From contig JAEMBT020000009.1 in assembly GCA_018873245.2 (NCBI GenBank), forward strand, positions 6,673,180-6,737,179: a stretch of DNA of 64,000 bases, read 5' to 3'. Below, in pieces: positions 1-12,289 of this stretch (position 1 is its first letter; each line of letters opens with the position of its first letter). This DNA is from Archegozetes longisetosus. Its lineage: Eukaryota > Arthropoda > Arachnida > Sarcoptiformes > Trhypochthoniidae. The notes under the pieces are model-generated. The model saw only the letters and a list, made by a program, of their open reading frames with translations. It had not been told where the DNA came from and did not search any database. The position numbers were made by a program, and so were the translations under genes.

Positions 1-550
1 AGTATCTCTAACTTGATATAAATATGTTTAAAACTTCCTTATCATTAAAATATAGTTTTCGCATCACATTTGAATCTCACCAAGATCAAAAGAATAAATG
101 AATAAAATGCCACCATTTGTATATCGTTGCTTCCCCTGCGGTCAAAATTGGTTAAGTAGCATGAAATGCAATACAGAATATAATTCTCAAATGTAATGAA
201 TGTAAATTTTTTTTATTCAATAGATACAATTCTCACAAGACATTTGAATCGCCCTAATATTTGTTGCATATAGTTGTATCTTATATCTATTATATGGTGA
301 CAAAGTCTTATCAAGCCCAAATCTGGACGAAAAGAGTCAAAGGACCTCCTTTGAGATTTCTCTTAAAGTCTCTATATATACTTACAGTGTTGTATCAACA
401 TAATAGTCACATAACTTCAACTGTGAAAAACAATTGTATTTCTTATATGATTTCACAGCATCGAGTGGTTAAAGTTATTTTCAAAGTTACAAATAAGATA
501 TCAAAGACGAGAAATTTCAAAAAATTAAATATTTAACTTAGAAATAATAC
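1..550. other. No recognisable gene
   Basis: AT-rich sequence. The only sizeable open frame (about 261-536) lacks an ATG start, shows no domain I recognise, and has no copy in the other duplicated segments. I see nothing else to annotate. Confidence 0.4.
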
Positions 551-1385
551 ACAGTCATTGACAAAACTCCGGATCTCGGTTTTAAAGCATTTTATAACCT
601 AAATATGGTTCAATTTGAATGAGAATTTTTTTGAAGAGACTGTGGGTTGCGAAAAACTTTTTTTACAAAATGGCGTATTCCGCCTCTCATGGGTTTGTCC
701 ATAGATAACTTTAATTCACACAGAAGTAACCAGTGAACATTTTTGAATTCTGATAAACGTAATCAAAGCTACTTAAAAATGATTGGATAAGTATATTTTT
801 GTTTGACCGAAAATCTCTTAACTTCAGATTTATAGGGCATTAAACTTTTAAAAATCGATTTTTCAGTTGAGCAGAACTTTTCGAATAAGAGCCCAAATAT
901 CTAAATATTGATGTCAAATTAAAGCTTTTAAACGTTCTGTTTGAATGATCATTTGCTCAAATATTCAAATCCGAATAATAAAAATTTTTTAAATTAAACA
1001 ACTAATCAATTCTAATATTGTTAAAACGATTTTAGATAAGTTATATTGAAATCAAAACAATGAGCGGAATCAAAAGATAAAGTGAAATTTGCGCTATATA
1101 TAAAATGAACTTGACTATAGATATATGAGCAAATGTTACTTAGAAAGAATTCTTTAAAAGCATTAGTTTGATTCCATTCATCATAATTCAAAAACGTTTA
1201 TTAGTTACTTCTGTGTATATCAACGTTATTTACGGCAGACCCATGGGTAGCGGAATACGCCACTTCGTGGAAAGTTTTCCGCAATCCATTTTTCGTTTCT
1301 CCAAAAAGAATTTCATTCAAATAGAATCACATTTAGGGATATATAATGCTTAAAAACCGAGACTCGGAGTTTTGCCAATAACTGT
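551..1385. repeat. Foldback element with ~180-bp inverted arms
   Basis: Bases 551-730 and 1204-1385 are imperfect reverse complements. The outer ends read ACAGTCATTGACAAAACTCC on the left and, on the reverse strand, ACAGTTATTGGCAAAACTCC. Both arms carry a matching stretch around GGCGTATTCCGC and end inward near CACAGAAGTAAC. The 470-bp centre has no coding potential that I can see. This is the shape of a non-autonomous DNA transposon (foldback or long-armed MITE). I could not define a target-site duplication. Confidence 0.7.
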
Positions 1386-2195
1386 ACGCTGAATTGCTAA
1401 TAAAATGGAACATTTGTGGCAAGCTTTATCTATTTATTTTGCTGAAGTCTAGACGCTTGGTCACCTTAATCAATTAAGAGAGAGAGAGTATTGTGTTCCA
1501 ATTAAACAAATATATTTTTCAAGATAAATCATTCATTGTCTCTATTGGGTTAACAAAATTGAGACATCTAAAAACTAGGAATCTTCTCACATGTGAATTC
1601 TAGTTCCACGTCTTTAATGCGTGAATTATTGAGGGCATCATTCTTCCCGCATATACATTTCAGTGAAATGAATTTTCTCTGAGAAACATCTCCATAATTT
1701 GGATTTTTGAGATGAGTCAAGAAACAACCAAAATAATTGAAACTCAAGAACAAATTAACATAACCTAATTAGTAATTGTAGCGCATGCAACATTAAATTC
1801 TGAAATTTTCGTTTAATTGCAACTTTTGAATCAAGAGTCAGAATTATTTGAAAATAGCATAAATTGACATGTTATATAAATGATCAAAAGCCATCTCTCG
1901 AGGTTTGACAAAAGATTATATATTTAATAAATGCTTTCATATAAATTATTGTCGTTTTATTTGTAAAAATAATATTAAGAAAAAATATAAAGCACTTATC
2001 AAGTAACAAATATTATATACATTAGATCTTTCACATCAATGAATTTTTCATTTGGGGATAAAAATAAAGATAACATTGGAGAAACACTTTAAAGATAATC
2101 AGTTTTAAAAAGTTAAACTCACAGATATTACAAAATAAAGTTGTTTTCAAATCAAACAGACTTTGTGAAATTCTAGAGAACTTCTTTTCAATATT
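1386..2195. other. Intergenic, including upstream region of a decayed GR
   Basis: No gene is seen. From about 1880 the sequence is a diverged copy of the 5' flanks of the GR genes at 8187 and 25724, including a shared run near CACTTATCAAGTAACAAATA. This supports the pseudogene that starts at 2196. A short GA microsatellite lies at about 1481-1490. Confidence 0.5.
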
Positions 2196-3426
2196 ATGGC
2201 TTTAATATATAGGAAAATTTCTTCAAAATTTCCATTTGGCATTATCGCATATTTTTCACTCCGTTGAGTGGAATGGCATTTAAATCTAACAATAAAATTC
2301 TATATCAATAAATAGCTTAAATATTGTAAATATTTTGGTGCATTTTTCATCATATGTTGTATTACACTAAGTTTCTACGCACTCAGAAACTGATCGCAAA
2401 CGGTTTTACTATATAATGAGTCAAATTTGATTTTAGTGAGTCGAGATGTATTATTGGGATGTGCTCATGCAATCGTTAATGTGTTTTATGCAAACTTAAA
2501 TGGAATTAAGTTTTACGAAATTTCCCATCAAATGAACATGAACAAGAATTAAATCATACTATTTATTGTATGAACCTCTCATATAAGACTATACGTATTA
2601 TTAGTCATGAGCTCTATTTTACAAGTTTGATTCAAACAAAATATTTATTATTAATTATCCTTGCAACACTTTCATAAACTTATGGCTTCATAGCTATTTA
2701 GGTGGTTTCGTTTCTAACTTGGTTCTCTTCAATATATTCTATTAATACTTAAATAGCTTGAAACAGGATCTTATCAAAGAAATGGACAGGGATTCAAGTA
2801 ATTTTATAAATAGAATAATTCTACGATTGAGGTTTCATTTGATTTTTTCTCATTGAAAAGAAACTCTTAGTCAAGAACTATCCTGAATACAAAATTATCA
2901 CAAAATACTCGTCCGCTTATGAATCTGAGGAACAAATTCATCAAACTGCGAAATACTATTAACATTTTGGATCAGTCGACTTCATTTATCGTTAAATTGG
3001 ATGTAACAGAGATTACGATTTCAATAATGTACAGTATCTGTATGTTCACCATATCAGAACGAAATTCTTTTATTAGTGATCAATCAATATGATGGGTTTT
3101 CAATGGTTTTACTTCGACGATCAAATTGATTATCAGCTGTTATATTAATGGATTAGTACATAAAGATTTTGAAGGAAAATATGCTGTTTTGGTTGATATA
3201 GATGCGCAAAATTTGAATGAATTGGAATATGAAGCATGGCTTAAACTTGAGATTATTCCTAGTGAAAATGTTTTAGTCTTACTATTAAAGGTTTTGTCGC
3301 TCTAAGAAAAACAACACTGATTCCAGTGAAAATGAATTAGGTTTCGTAATTGTAACTGATCCATGACTATTTCTTTAGATATTGACCTTCGTATTGCTAA
3401 ACCGTTGTTTTACTACAACATCTTGA
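2196..3426 (+). pseudogene. Gustatory receptor pseudogene
   Basis: This is a decayed copy of the GR subfamily found intact at 4031, 25724 and 46239. It begins with ATGGCTTTAATA, keeps the block that encodes YRIFF in intact copies, and retains exon 2 pieces for the N-L-x-x-L-E-Y-E-A-W-L segment and the K-T-T-L-I-P end. It also keeps a third-exon relic at about 3379-3426, equivalent to ILTFILSYTVILLQ. Many stops and frameshifts run through exon 1, for example soon after the start and at the N-K-Y-L position. It is clearly dead and is the oldest-looking receptor copy here. Family assignment is by alignment with the intact neighbours. Confidence 0.8.
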
Positions 3427-4030
3427 TAAAAATTGCGCTGCCATTCAAATAATATGGATATTCTCAATAATCCTTAAAACAATCGAATTTTTACCTTTTA
3501 TTTTAACTTCGTATTGACACTATTTAAAATACTTTTGACTAGCGTTGATTCTAAGATTTATTAACTAAAATAGTAACCGAAATCTAGATATATTGTAGAA
3601 CAATATTTAAATTTAATTTTTATTAACAATATTTAATAGATATTAGCGAAGTATCTTATCGATCCTTGTTTTATTTGTATGTTATTAACTTAATGGTTTG
3701 CCAGATTTTGATATCCTCTCATATAATCAATACAATGGAACACTTAAACTAATTATTTGTTTGAAGATTTGTCATTCAATACAATAACTGGGTCAACAAA
3801 TTCATAGTTATATTCGCTCGAAGTACATAAATTGTTCTAATATAAAACTTTAATGTTTAAATCTCATTAATTCAAGTAATAGTAAATTGATTTGGAGAGT
3901 CTCATCAGTGTTAATGTTGAGAAGTTCTCGAAGATTCTTAGTCAGAAAAATATATCTTCGAACAAGTTTAATAATAGAGTTATAGAAAAATATACTTAAA
4001 TAACAATCGTTTACCAATTTTTCAAGAAAG

Positions 4031-5330
4031 ATGACACAAATCGATTTGAAAGTCTCAAAAATAATCAGAACTTATATTTGGATTTATCGTATTCTTGGTA
4101 TAACTTTTGGTGGCATTGCTATCAACAAAACCGACAAACTATATACTAATAAATATCTGAAATATTATGGATATTCCGGTTTAGTTTTAATCACTTTACT
4201 CAATATTCACGCATTTTCATTCGTCATAATATCGCGTGAACCCAATCAAATTTACAGATCAGCACCAGTAATGTCTTATATGACATTACTGGTCATCGGG
4301 TTACAAGTAACCCAAGTTTCGATGAATCTCTGGTTTTTAAACAGAGACGGCATCAAATTCTTCAAAATTTTTCATAAATATAAAATGGAGTTTAAGAAGG
4401 GTCACGTCAAACTAATTATTGTATGGATACTTCACATATTGATACCATCATTGTTCACTTTTCTTAAACTTTTTGATGGGACTTTTAAAAATATGTACGA
4501 ATCAAATCCTAGTGGATGGACAATTATGTTCTCTATCGGTTCAAATTTACTCAGAATATGTAACATTATAGTAGTTTGGACCGTGCCGTTCTTAATATGG
4601 ACTATATCTTTGCATTTCTATGAACACTTCAATCAAATTAAACAATTTATTCTTCAAAAGCTTCAAACAAATTCAGGTATTCAATAACTTTATTATTTAG
4701 CATCTAAAATTAGTTATCAGTTGTTCAATTTATATCTGGAATTACTGTATTAATATATTATTTTCTTATTTCTAACACATAACAGATAAGATTAAGGTTT
4801 CACAATCATATCATTTTGTGGAATTGAAAAGTCATTTGATTAAAATCCGAAATACAATCAGTGAATTAGATAAGTCACTTTCTTTGGTATTGATTTTGGA
4901 CATCATAGAAACAATTGTTAATGTCATGTGTAATATTTATGCATTTGCTATTGTAAAAAATAAATCATATATGAATCCATACTCGAGATCATTTGTATTC
5001 AGATGTACTGCATCAACTGTTAAGTTAATTATAAATTGTTTTATGAATGGTTTGGTTCATGAAGAGTCCGAAAGAATACATGCCATTTTGGACGAAATTA
5101 ATGCTAGAGATTTGAATAAATCAGAATATAAAGAATTGGTTTTATTTAAGACTATATTTCGTGAAACAAGTTTTGGTTTTACTATTGGAGGTTTTGCTGC
5201 TTTGACAAAAACAACACTGATTCCGGTGAAAATGAATTAAGTTTTATGATTGTAACTGATTCATGATTTTTTTCTATAGATATTGACCTTCATATTGAGC
5301 TATACCGTAATTTTACTACAAACTTCTTAA
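4031..5330 (+). CDS. Gustatory receptor-like 7TM protein (intact, 3 exons)
   Basis: Predicted chemosensory receptor of the insect-type 7tm_7 (gustatory receptor) family: a plasma-membrane ligand-gated channel with intracellular N-terminus in the known family. Exons are 4031-4676, 4786-5225 and 5280-5330. Introns are 109 bp (phase 1) and 54 bp (phase 0), both GT...AG. The predicted protein is 378 aa, typical for the family. About seven hydrophobic segments are visible. The last exon encodes ILTFILSYTVILLQTS, matching the diagnostic TM7 pattern T/S-Y-h-h-h-h-h-Q. The GFTIGGFA-x-L-x-K-T-T-L-I-P motif precedes it. An AATAAA overlaps the stop (5329-5334). It is diverged from the 25724/46239 pair but clearly the same subfamily. 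Start is the first ATG, directly before the charged N-terminus. The family call is strong; the ligand is unknown. Confidence 0.87.
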
Positions 5331-5822
5331 TAAAAATTGGACCATTATTCAAACAATATGTATATTTTAAATAGTATTTGATAAAGTTAGGAAACGACTT
5401 TTTCTTTTATTTTAAATTTGTATTTACGTATGATTTTAAATACTTATTTCGATTAACATTGATTAAGGAATTTAATATCATCAGAAATCTAAAGATTCTG
5501 TAAAGCTAAATTCAAATTTCATTTTCATTTCGAATAGTAGTATATTGATAAATCATAAAATCTCCAAAATTATTTCTATGAAGAAATAAATTTAAATTTC
5601 TATTTTGTAAATGTACTCCATCTTTTACAGAAAATCAATGCAGTTATGTTTCGACTAAATTTTTTTCTCAATGTTGGTTATTTGCGCAATTTAAAAAAAT
5701 TAAATAAGTATTCGCTTAGGAATTGAATCAATTCTTTTCTTAATTCTAGAAAAGCATTAGAAGTTAAAAGCTTTTCTCAACATTGACTATTCGCAAGAAT
5801 CCGGAACACAGTTAATGAATTA

Positions 5823-7171
5823 TTAGATGTTAGCAGAATAGTCCGGACAACTGGATCTTTAAAACAAATCTATATTTTTTGAATATGATTATATGATGAG
5901 TGAATGTATTCGCCTCCAGTTTGGTTGACCAAAGCTCATCGCAGTGGGATGTCTTATACCAGTGGCAGCTCTTTCGACATCTATTTCATGTATAACTCGA
6001 CCATACACTATCCAAAGTTGAGTCTGATTAGCAAATCTCTTATCTTTATTTTTCCTTTTTATTCTTGCAATACCATCAAAGTCGCAAGGGTTCAAATCAG
6101 GACTGTAAGGGGTGATTAAGTTCCACTCAACGATGTCGATTAAAGAATTCTTTGACTTTCTGGTATTTATGTGGTCTAGCATTGTCGTGCAGGGTAAGTG
6201 GACTATTAAGCAAGTGCTCTTTTACTTTTGAAAGTATTATTTGTTCCAAAGAATCAATATATACTTGAAATTTGATATTTGTATTTTTCGGTAAAAGTCG
6301 ATAACCGGATATCCGATTTTGATGAAAAGCAACAATCATCATCACCTTCCAGTCATCCATCGTTGCTCTTGTTTTGATGGGCCTGCTATATAAAATATGC
6401 CCGCTAGCATTATTTTAGTTTTTCAATATTTCAAGTTAAAATTACATACGGTTCTTGTCCAGGTAAGCGCCATTGACGTGAATTAAATGGATCCTTAGGG
6501 TCATATGATCTGATCCAAGTTTCATCAATAGTGATAATTCTTTCCAGAAATTCAGGGTCATTATTATATATTTCAAGATGTTATACACATATATCGACGA
6601 GCTTTTGTTTCTGAGCATGTGTAAGTTCATGAGGCGCCCACCTCATAGCTATTTTTTAGCACCTACTTCTTTCAAAAGTCTTATTGTGTTCTAATAACTG
6701 ACTCCTAAATTTTCTGCCAATTCAAAGGTTCCCCAATCACGGTCCTCAAGTAAAAGTTCTTTGAGTTTTTCTCTATGATTTTCATCAATTGCTTCACGAT
6801 GTCTCCCTTCATGAGGAGTATCTTCGCTTATTAAACGCGTTCGTTCTTTAAACTCTTTTGAATTTCATAGACTCGGCTTCTACTCAATGCTTGGCTTCGA
6901 GCGATTTCCTTAAGCATTTTATAAACTTCAGGGGCAGACGTGTCCAGCAACACATGAAACTTGACGAATGCTCTTTGTTCTTGGATTGTAATGCTAAAGC
7001 GAAGTGGGTCAGTTTTTGGTCCACTTGTATAATTAGTAAAAGAGCGCAAATTACATAAGACCACAGCATCCAGCATATATTCCTTTAATGCGTAGTAAAA
7101 TAGCATAAACATGTTCACATTATTTATCAATCCTGAGATATGATTGTCCGGACTATTCTGCTAACATCTAA
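5823..7171 (-). mobile_element. mariner transposon, 1.35 kb, full length with TIRs
   Basis: The ends are near-perfect inverted repeats of 28 bp (TTAGATGTTAGCAGAATAGT... at 5823, its complement ending at 7171), flanked by TA duplications at 5821-5822 and 7172-7173. A transposase reading frame fills the - strand. The same TIR opening TTAGATG and the same length identify 17686-19038 as a second member of this family. It sits inside a GR pseudogene exon. Confidence 0.93.
5889..7130 (-). pseudogene. mariner transposase (DD34D), broken
   Basis: Cut-and-paste transposase of the IS630-Tc1-mariner group. On the - strand, going downstream, there is an N-terminal helix-turn-helix region (residues ending K-E-I-A-R-S-Q-A-L-S-R-S-R-V-Y-E, near 6850-7000), then LHDNARPH holding the second catalytic Asp (about 6170-6195), then YSPDLNPCDFDGIAR holding the third (about 6070-6100). 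The spacing between these Asp residues is 34 after allowing one frameshift at about 6120, which makes it a mariner-type DD34D. The frame is broken into at least four segments by stops and frameshifts, so this copy cannot make a whole enzyme. Confidence 0.85.
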
Positions 7172-7189
7172 TATATAAGTCATTATAAT

Positions 7190-10080
7190 TCATCATGATT
7201 GTTGATGTAACTGATACAATGGTTGCTCTCATGTCAAATATCTATAATTTCGAATTATCCACCAATAACCCAATTATTGATCAACGCTCAGAATTATTCG
7301 AATCCAGAAGCATCATTTCAACTATTAAATTGATTATCAGTTGTCATTTCAATGGGCTTGTTTATGAAGAACCTGACAGAATATAAAGGTTGACTTAGGT
7401 TTAAGACTTGTTGAAAAATCAGATTTGAATTGAATGACGTAAGTTTTACTGTTATTAGAAAAATAATGCTTATTCCTGTCATAACACATTTGCATCTTCA
7501 ATTCCTATAATTAATTATTGAATTTCAAGATTTAATTATTATTCGTTTTCTTTTATAGTTAAGATTTCGTATGAACTGTTTTTCTAAAAACTACTAAATA
7601 AACGCTTTCCCAATATTTTACAAAAAGGATGTTACAAAATTATGTTGAATTTAAGTTACAAAAATATTTTTATATACTTTCAGAAATTCGTTCAATGATA
7701 CAAGATAAAATTTTTCGAATATTGGATTAATTAATTAAAATAACATAACTTCAGATGAACTTAAACTTTATTTTGTCTCCATAAACTCTTTTAATATCAG
7801 AAGTTAATTAATAATATAACCTATTTAAAAAGAATTATAACTACTCCCACATTCGATCGAATAACAATCAATTCAATCAAGAAAACTAAGTCTGTGACAC
7901 ACTTATAACAGATATATTTAAATAAACTATATAGATTTCATTTGTAGAAAAGTATTAGTAAATATTAATATATAAATGCAAAACACTTGTCAAATAATAA
8001 ATATTTTATAGACTACATTTGATTCATTTCTTTCATCAATTTGTAAATCTGTAGACAAATAAAATAGTGAAAACATACTTAAGTTAATCAGTTTTGAGAT
8101 GAAATATTTTTATTAATATTATTGAATAAAAATATTTTCAAGCAAAACAGCCTTTGTTAAGCTCATGAGAGTCTATTTCTAAAATTATGGCTTATATGAT
8201 TAAGAAAACTTCTTTAATAGTCAAAATTTATATTTGGTTTTATCGCATATTTTTCATTCCTTTCGGTGGAATAGCATTTGACTCAAACGGCAAACTCTAT
8301 ATCAATAAATATTTCAAGTATTATACATATTTCTGTGAATTTCTTATCATATGTTGGGTCATATTTACCTACTATTTGTTTGCAAGTTCTGCACATATTA
8401 TTTTAGTTAAAAATTCAGATTTGATTGAAGCTTATTATATGGCCTTTTTGATGTCTTCATCGCGATATATACTTATGTTGGCGAATGTGTTTTATGCAAA
8501 TAAAAGTGGTATTAAGTTTTATGAAATCTTTTATCAAATGGACATCGAGAAGAATCAAATCGTACTATTCATTATATGGATCATTCATATAATGGTACCC
8601 ATATTTCTGGTTGGATATCAACTCTGTTTTACAAATTTGATTCAAGTATCAAATTTGTCATTCATTATCCTTGTAATACTTTCACATATTTGTGGTTTTA
8701 TAATTATTTGGGTGGTTTCGTTTCTCACTTGGATCACTTCGATATATTTCTATCAATGTTTAATTGGCTTAAAACAAGATCTTATCAAACAATTCAATAG
8801 GAATTCAAGTATTTTTATAAATAAAATAATTTTATTCAATCATCTTTATGTGATTTTTTCTCATTCAAAGCAGATTCATATATGAAAAATATCTCAAATA
8901 CAGAAGTTATACAAAATACTTGTCCGCTCATGATTCTGAGAAGCAAATTCATTAAATTACGTAATACTATCAACAGTTTGGATCAATCGATTTCATGGAT
9001 CATCAAATTGGACTTAGCAGAGACTATAATTTCATTAATGGTTAATATCTATATATCCGCTGTATCAGAGCGAACCCCTTGATGAAAGAGCAATCAAAAG
9101 CTTTGGCTGTCACTAGTATTACTTCGGCCATCAAATTGATTATCAGTTGTCACATTAATGGATTGGTACATGAAGAGTCTGAAAGAATATATGCTGTTTT
9201 GGATGATACTAATGCTCGAGATTTGGATGAATTGGAATATAATGAATGGCTTATGTTTAAGAATATTTGTCGAGATACGAGATTCGGTTTCACAATTGGA
9301 GGTTATGCTGATCTGAGAAAAACAACTTTAATAACGGTATGAAAGATGAATAATTTATCTCAATTGAATAATTGAATTTTGTGTTATTAATAGATCTTCT
9401 CATTCATATTGAACTATACGGTTATTCTTCTTCAAACTGCTAAATACAAAACAGGTTAATCTGAATTGTGAACAATGATTTTAATCATATTTATATATAG
9501 ATTATGTTCCTCAAATTCTTAATTGATAGATTTAATAATATTTAAATCATATAATGTTTCGGAACGTATAATTTTCATTTTACGCAAATCAAAAATATAC
9601 GAATTTCTGTTGGATGAATGAACATATGTTAATATTTCATTAGTGAAATATCTTACCGAGTTTCGTTTTAATCATATGTTATTAATTTAATGTTTTGTAA
9701 CAGATTTATTCTGTTCATATGATCAATACAACGGAATACTCAAATAAAAAAATTTCTTTGAAGGCTTTTATTGAATTGCCATTTAATACAATGACTCTCC
9801 CCTATAAACGCTTTTTGAAAAATGCTGGTAATTAAAGTTCAGTTTCTCAAAGGTTTTCCTCAAAAGAATTAGTTTCATTTAAATTATTTTATTATCCAAA
9901 ATTTCATAATAAATGAGACATTAGTGCATAAAACGCGCAATTTCTGTAATTGAAGATTCTGTTTATCAAACTATATACTACAATCAGAGATATAATCAAT
10001 GTGCTTGAATTGTCATTATAATGATAGTTGATATAACTGATACAATGGTTGTTATTATGCCTAGAATCTACAGGGTGTCC
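7190..10080. repeat. Segmental duplication block Q (GR cassette), copy 1
   Basis: This stretch (decayed GR exon, GR gene and its 3' flank) matches 24050-27560 in the same orientation and, from the GR gene on, 45620-47880 in the opposite orientation. The similarity extends through the introns and about 700 bp of 3' flank, ending near a GR-exon relic at about 10016-10066. The second copy carries about 700 bp of extra sequence (about 24620-25325). These are segmental duplications, not just gene-family likeness. Confidence 0.85.
8187..9459 (+). pseudogene. Gustatory receptor gene with one frameshift
   Basis: Same structure as the intact gene at 25724: exon 1 8187-8808, exon 2 8871-9336, exon 3 9394-9459. 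Introns are 62 bp (phase 1) and 57 bp (phase 0). The third exon encodes IFSFILNYTVILLQT, the GR TM7 signature. Exon 2 is 466 bp instead of 467: a base is missing in the run that reads CGAAACCCC in the sister genes and CGAACCCC here (about 9073-9080), which brings an immediate TGA after S-E-R-T-P. Everything else is open over about 384 codons. This is either a very recent pseudogene or an assembly/sequencing error at a short homopolymer. Promoter-proximal sequence is shared with 25400-25720. Confidence 0.85.
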
Positions 10081-10477
10081 AACATAAGCTTTACTAGTTT
10101 TATCCTTTTATATTTAATAGGTAAATAAGGATATCGAATGGATAATAGTGTAGTTATATAAAGAATCTCCCAGTATTTTGTTTATGTGATTTTAGTAATG
10201 ATATGAAAGGAGTATCATATAAATACTTGAAAAAATCTAAAAGCTAAAAAAATACTCTTCATTGAAGTGGGATGGAAATTACTATTTTAAGCGTCAAAAC
10301 AATAAATATGTTATTGAATAACATAACCTTATTACTAATTATAAATATAATCTCAGATTATCATGGTTGATCTCATGGTTGAGTATTGTCCGATGTTATT
10401 ATTCATTTGTATTTTCGATGTCATTTTAAAATGCATATACTTTCTCTGCTACCACAAGTAAATAATGTTTTTTGAAA
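9460..10477. other. GR 3' flank and non-coding sequence
   Basis: The first 600 bp are the duplicated 3' flank of the GR cassette, also at 26999-27560 and inverted at 45620-46238. A 50-bp GR exon 2 relic (I-V-D-I-T-D-T-M-V) lies at about 10021-10066. From 10069 a sequence opening CAGGGTGTCCAAC, resembling a transposon end, begins, but I cannot find its partner. No gene is seen. Confidence 0.5.
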
Positions 10478-10877
10478 AAAATATTAATTATGACCTATTT
10501 TAAGTAGTCTCATAGCTTTTCGAAAATCATGGATTCAACCCAAAAGGTTAAGACTCTACCAGTCATTGAAAATTTGTGATTTCGTAAGGTTTTCTTTTAC
10601 AACTTTTAGAATGTTCTTTTTGTATATCACAGATTCACGATAGTGGATTCCTTGAGCTGAGTAGTTCGTAATTTATTGCCAGTTTCAATTATTTATTTTA
10701 AGTAACATGTGCAGACTCAATGTTGATAAGAGTTCTTAGAATTACTTTCAGAAGAAAGCATAATAACAAATTTAAACACTATACTTATAATATTTTTGGA
10801 GCTTTGCATCTTTAAAAGTTAATTTCCAGAATGAGCGAAATTTCTTCTTGAGCCTTGGCTTAATATTTTTGAAACTC

Positions 10878-11740
10878 TTATTGAGCTGTTTGTGTGATAC
10901 AAACGATCCAAGTCCGAAACGAAATGATCCAAACAGCTATGAAGCCACAGATTTGAAACATTATTATATTAATGAATAATAAACTCGATGTTTGAATCAA
11001 AATTGTATAACAGTGTTCATTAGAAGCCATTAATTTGGGTAAAATTATATGAGCGATCCATATAAATGATAGGATTATCAATGGTGTCGCAAATTTTTTA
11101 ATATGAAAATAAACTTTCCTCATAATATATGAACACATAGTCTATTGTAGGGCAAACATAGAATATTCATTTAATAAAACTTTCAATCAAAATAGACATT
11201 AAATGAATAACGTTTATATATTTGACAAGTAAATAGTTTTTATTTTGATCAAATTAATCAGTATTTAGTCATTGGAAAAGTTAAACGTTTGTATAACTAA
11301 GATAACTATTAATGTAAATCTAATAATAGTCTAAAAATGACGAACTATTATATAAAGTTTTGGTAAAGTATTATCAATTTTGTAGTATAAGCTCAAATTT
11401 ATTTAATCAAAATACGATTCTCTTATGAATAAAACACACTTTTAAAAGCTCAGACATATAATTGATGATGCTATCTTCATATAATGTATACTTTGATCTG
11501 ATTGTTGTTTATATCCATTTGATAGAAAATCTTATAAGACTTAATCCTACATAAGTTTGCATAGATAGATTAGCTATTCCATAAACACATTGCAAATAAG
11601 ATTCCTATTCCCATAAAACAAGCAAAAGTCAAATTTGGCTCATTGTATAATAAGACCACTTGTGATGAGTTTCCGAGTGTATATAGGGTCATAAAAAATT
11701 ACTTTCCCGTAGTCTAGAGCAAAACCGATTGCTTACTCGG
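10878..11740 (-). pseudogene. Gustatory receptor pseudogene (mid-gene fragment)
   Basis: On the - strand, residues I-I-L-S-F-I-W-I-A-H-I-I-L-P and Q-I-C-G-F-I-A-V-W-I-I-S-F correspond to TM3-TM4 of the intact receptors (I-I-H-I-M-V-P and Q-I-C-G-F-I-I-I-W-V-V-S-F). A more upstream part (F-Y-A-N-x-x-G-I-K-x-Y equivalent) lies at about 11520-11620, separated by unrelated sequence. No exon 2 or 3 is found. It is the mirror copy of 39551-41141 and has lost the N-terminal piece that copy still carries. Confidence 0.75.
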
Positions 11741-11889
11741 ATTCTCAAAAAAGTTTGTATGGTAGACTTTATCATAATTATTATGTAATTACTACAGGCG
11801 TGATTCACTCTTGACATATTGCAGAACCTTATTTGTTCACTTTTCAATAATGATTTAATTTTAGTGTTTCACTAGAGAATTCCTTATAA

Positions 11890-12000
11890 GTAATGAAGGA
11901 CAAAAGCTCGACTGAGCTTTAGGTTCGAAGCTCTGTTCGATAACCCTTTTGAGCTTGAAGCTCAGGCTCGAAGCTCATTTATCAACGAGTTTATTAAACA
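11890..12000. repeat. Half of an AGCTC-rich palindromic element
   Basis: Repeats of GAGCTTGAAGCTC type. The complete palindrome is seen in the mirror segment at 39960-40130, whereas only one arm is present here and it is joined directly to a GR exon. The junction marks one end of the 2.7-kb difference between the two arms. Confidence 0.6.
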
Positions 12001-12285
12001 AAGACTACATCTTCAGTTTATTGTGAAGCTAATGAATCGTATAAACTACTTAATTCTTGTATCCTATCATTCAGTGGCAAACATTTGAATATATCTAAAC
12101 AATTGAAGGTCTGAATCAAATTTTATGTAATTGAAGTTAAATTTTATTAAATTTATTTGAATTATAGTTAATGTCATTTATTGAGAGACGTGGTGAGAAA
12201 AGAGTTGGATTTTATTGTTGGAAACTATTATTAACTATTTTCGCGGATATGAAGTCAGTATTCATTTCTTATTGAATTTAAAAAC
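12000..12285 (+). pseudogene. Gustatory receptor fragment, second subfamily
   Basis: An exon piece at about 12017-12103 reads C-E-A-N-E-S-Y-K-L-L-N-S-C-I-L-S-F and ends at K-Q-L-K before GT. After a ~75-bp intron ending TTATAG, a second piece at about 12170-12280 reads L-M-S-F-I-E-R-R-G-E-K-R-V-G-F-Y-C-W-K-L. The order N/S-Y-K-L-L-N-S ... S-F-I-E-R ... G-F-Y-C-W is what I know from arthropod GRs upstream of TM7. The N-terminal half is missing, cut off by the AGCTC element. A longer copy is at 36990-38472 (- strand). This subfamily differs from the 4031/25724 type. Confidence 0.72.
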
Positions 12286-12289
12286 AGAC

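Larger units (their letters stand above)
5790..7606 (+). pseudogene. GR pseudogene split by a mariner
   Basis: Exon 2 of another receptor copy starts at about 5790 (F-A-R-I-R-N-T-V-N-E-L), is interrupted at a TA, and resumes after 7173 with F-I-M-I-V-D-V-T-D-T-M and then I-I-S-C-H-F-N-G-L-V-Y-E-E-P-D-R-I. Removing the inserted element and one TA makes the reading run from N-E-L through Y-K-S-L into the downstream half, with one remaining stop. This shows that the transposon landed in a receptor exon. Exon 1 is not recognisable upstream. A worn third exon lies at about 7559-7606. A sister fragment without the mariner is at 24030-24440. Confidence 0.78.

Noticed and set aside
261-536. A 91-codon open frame
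   Set aside because: No ATG start, no recognisable domain, no conserved copy; probably chance.
1168-1353. A 61-codon frame
   Set aside because: Lies in the right arm of the foldback element and reads its inverted repeat.
6858-7058. Frames on the + strand across the mariner
   Set aside because: Opposite-strand shadows of the transposase.
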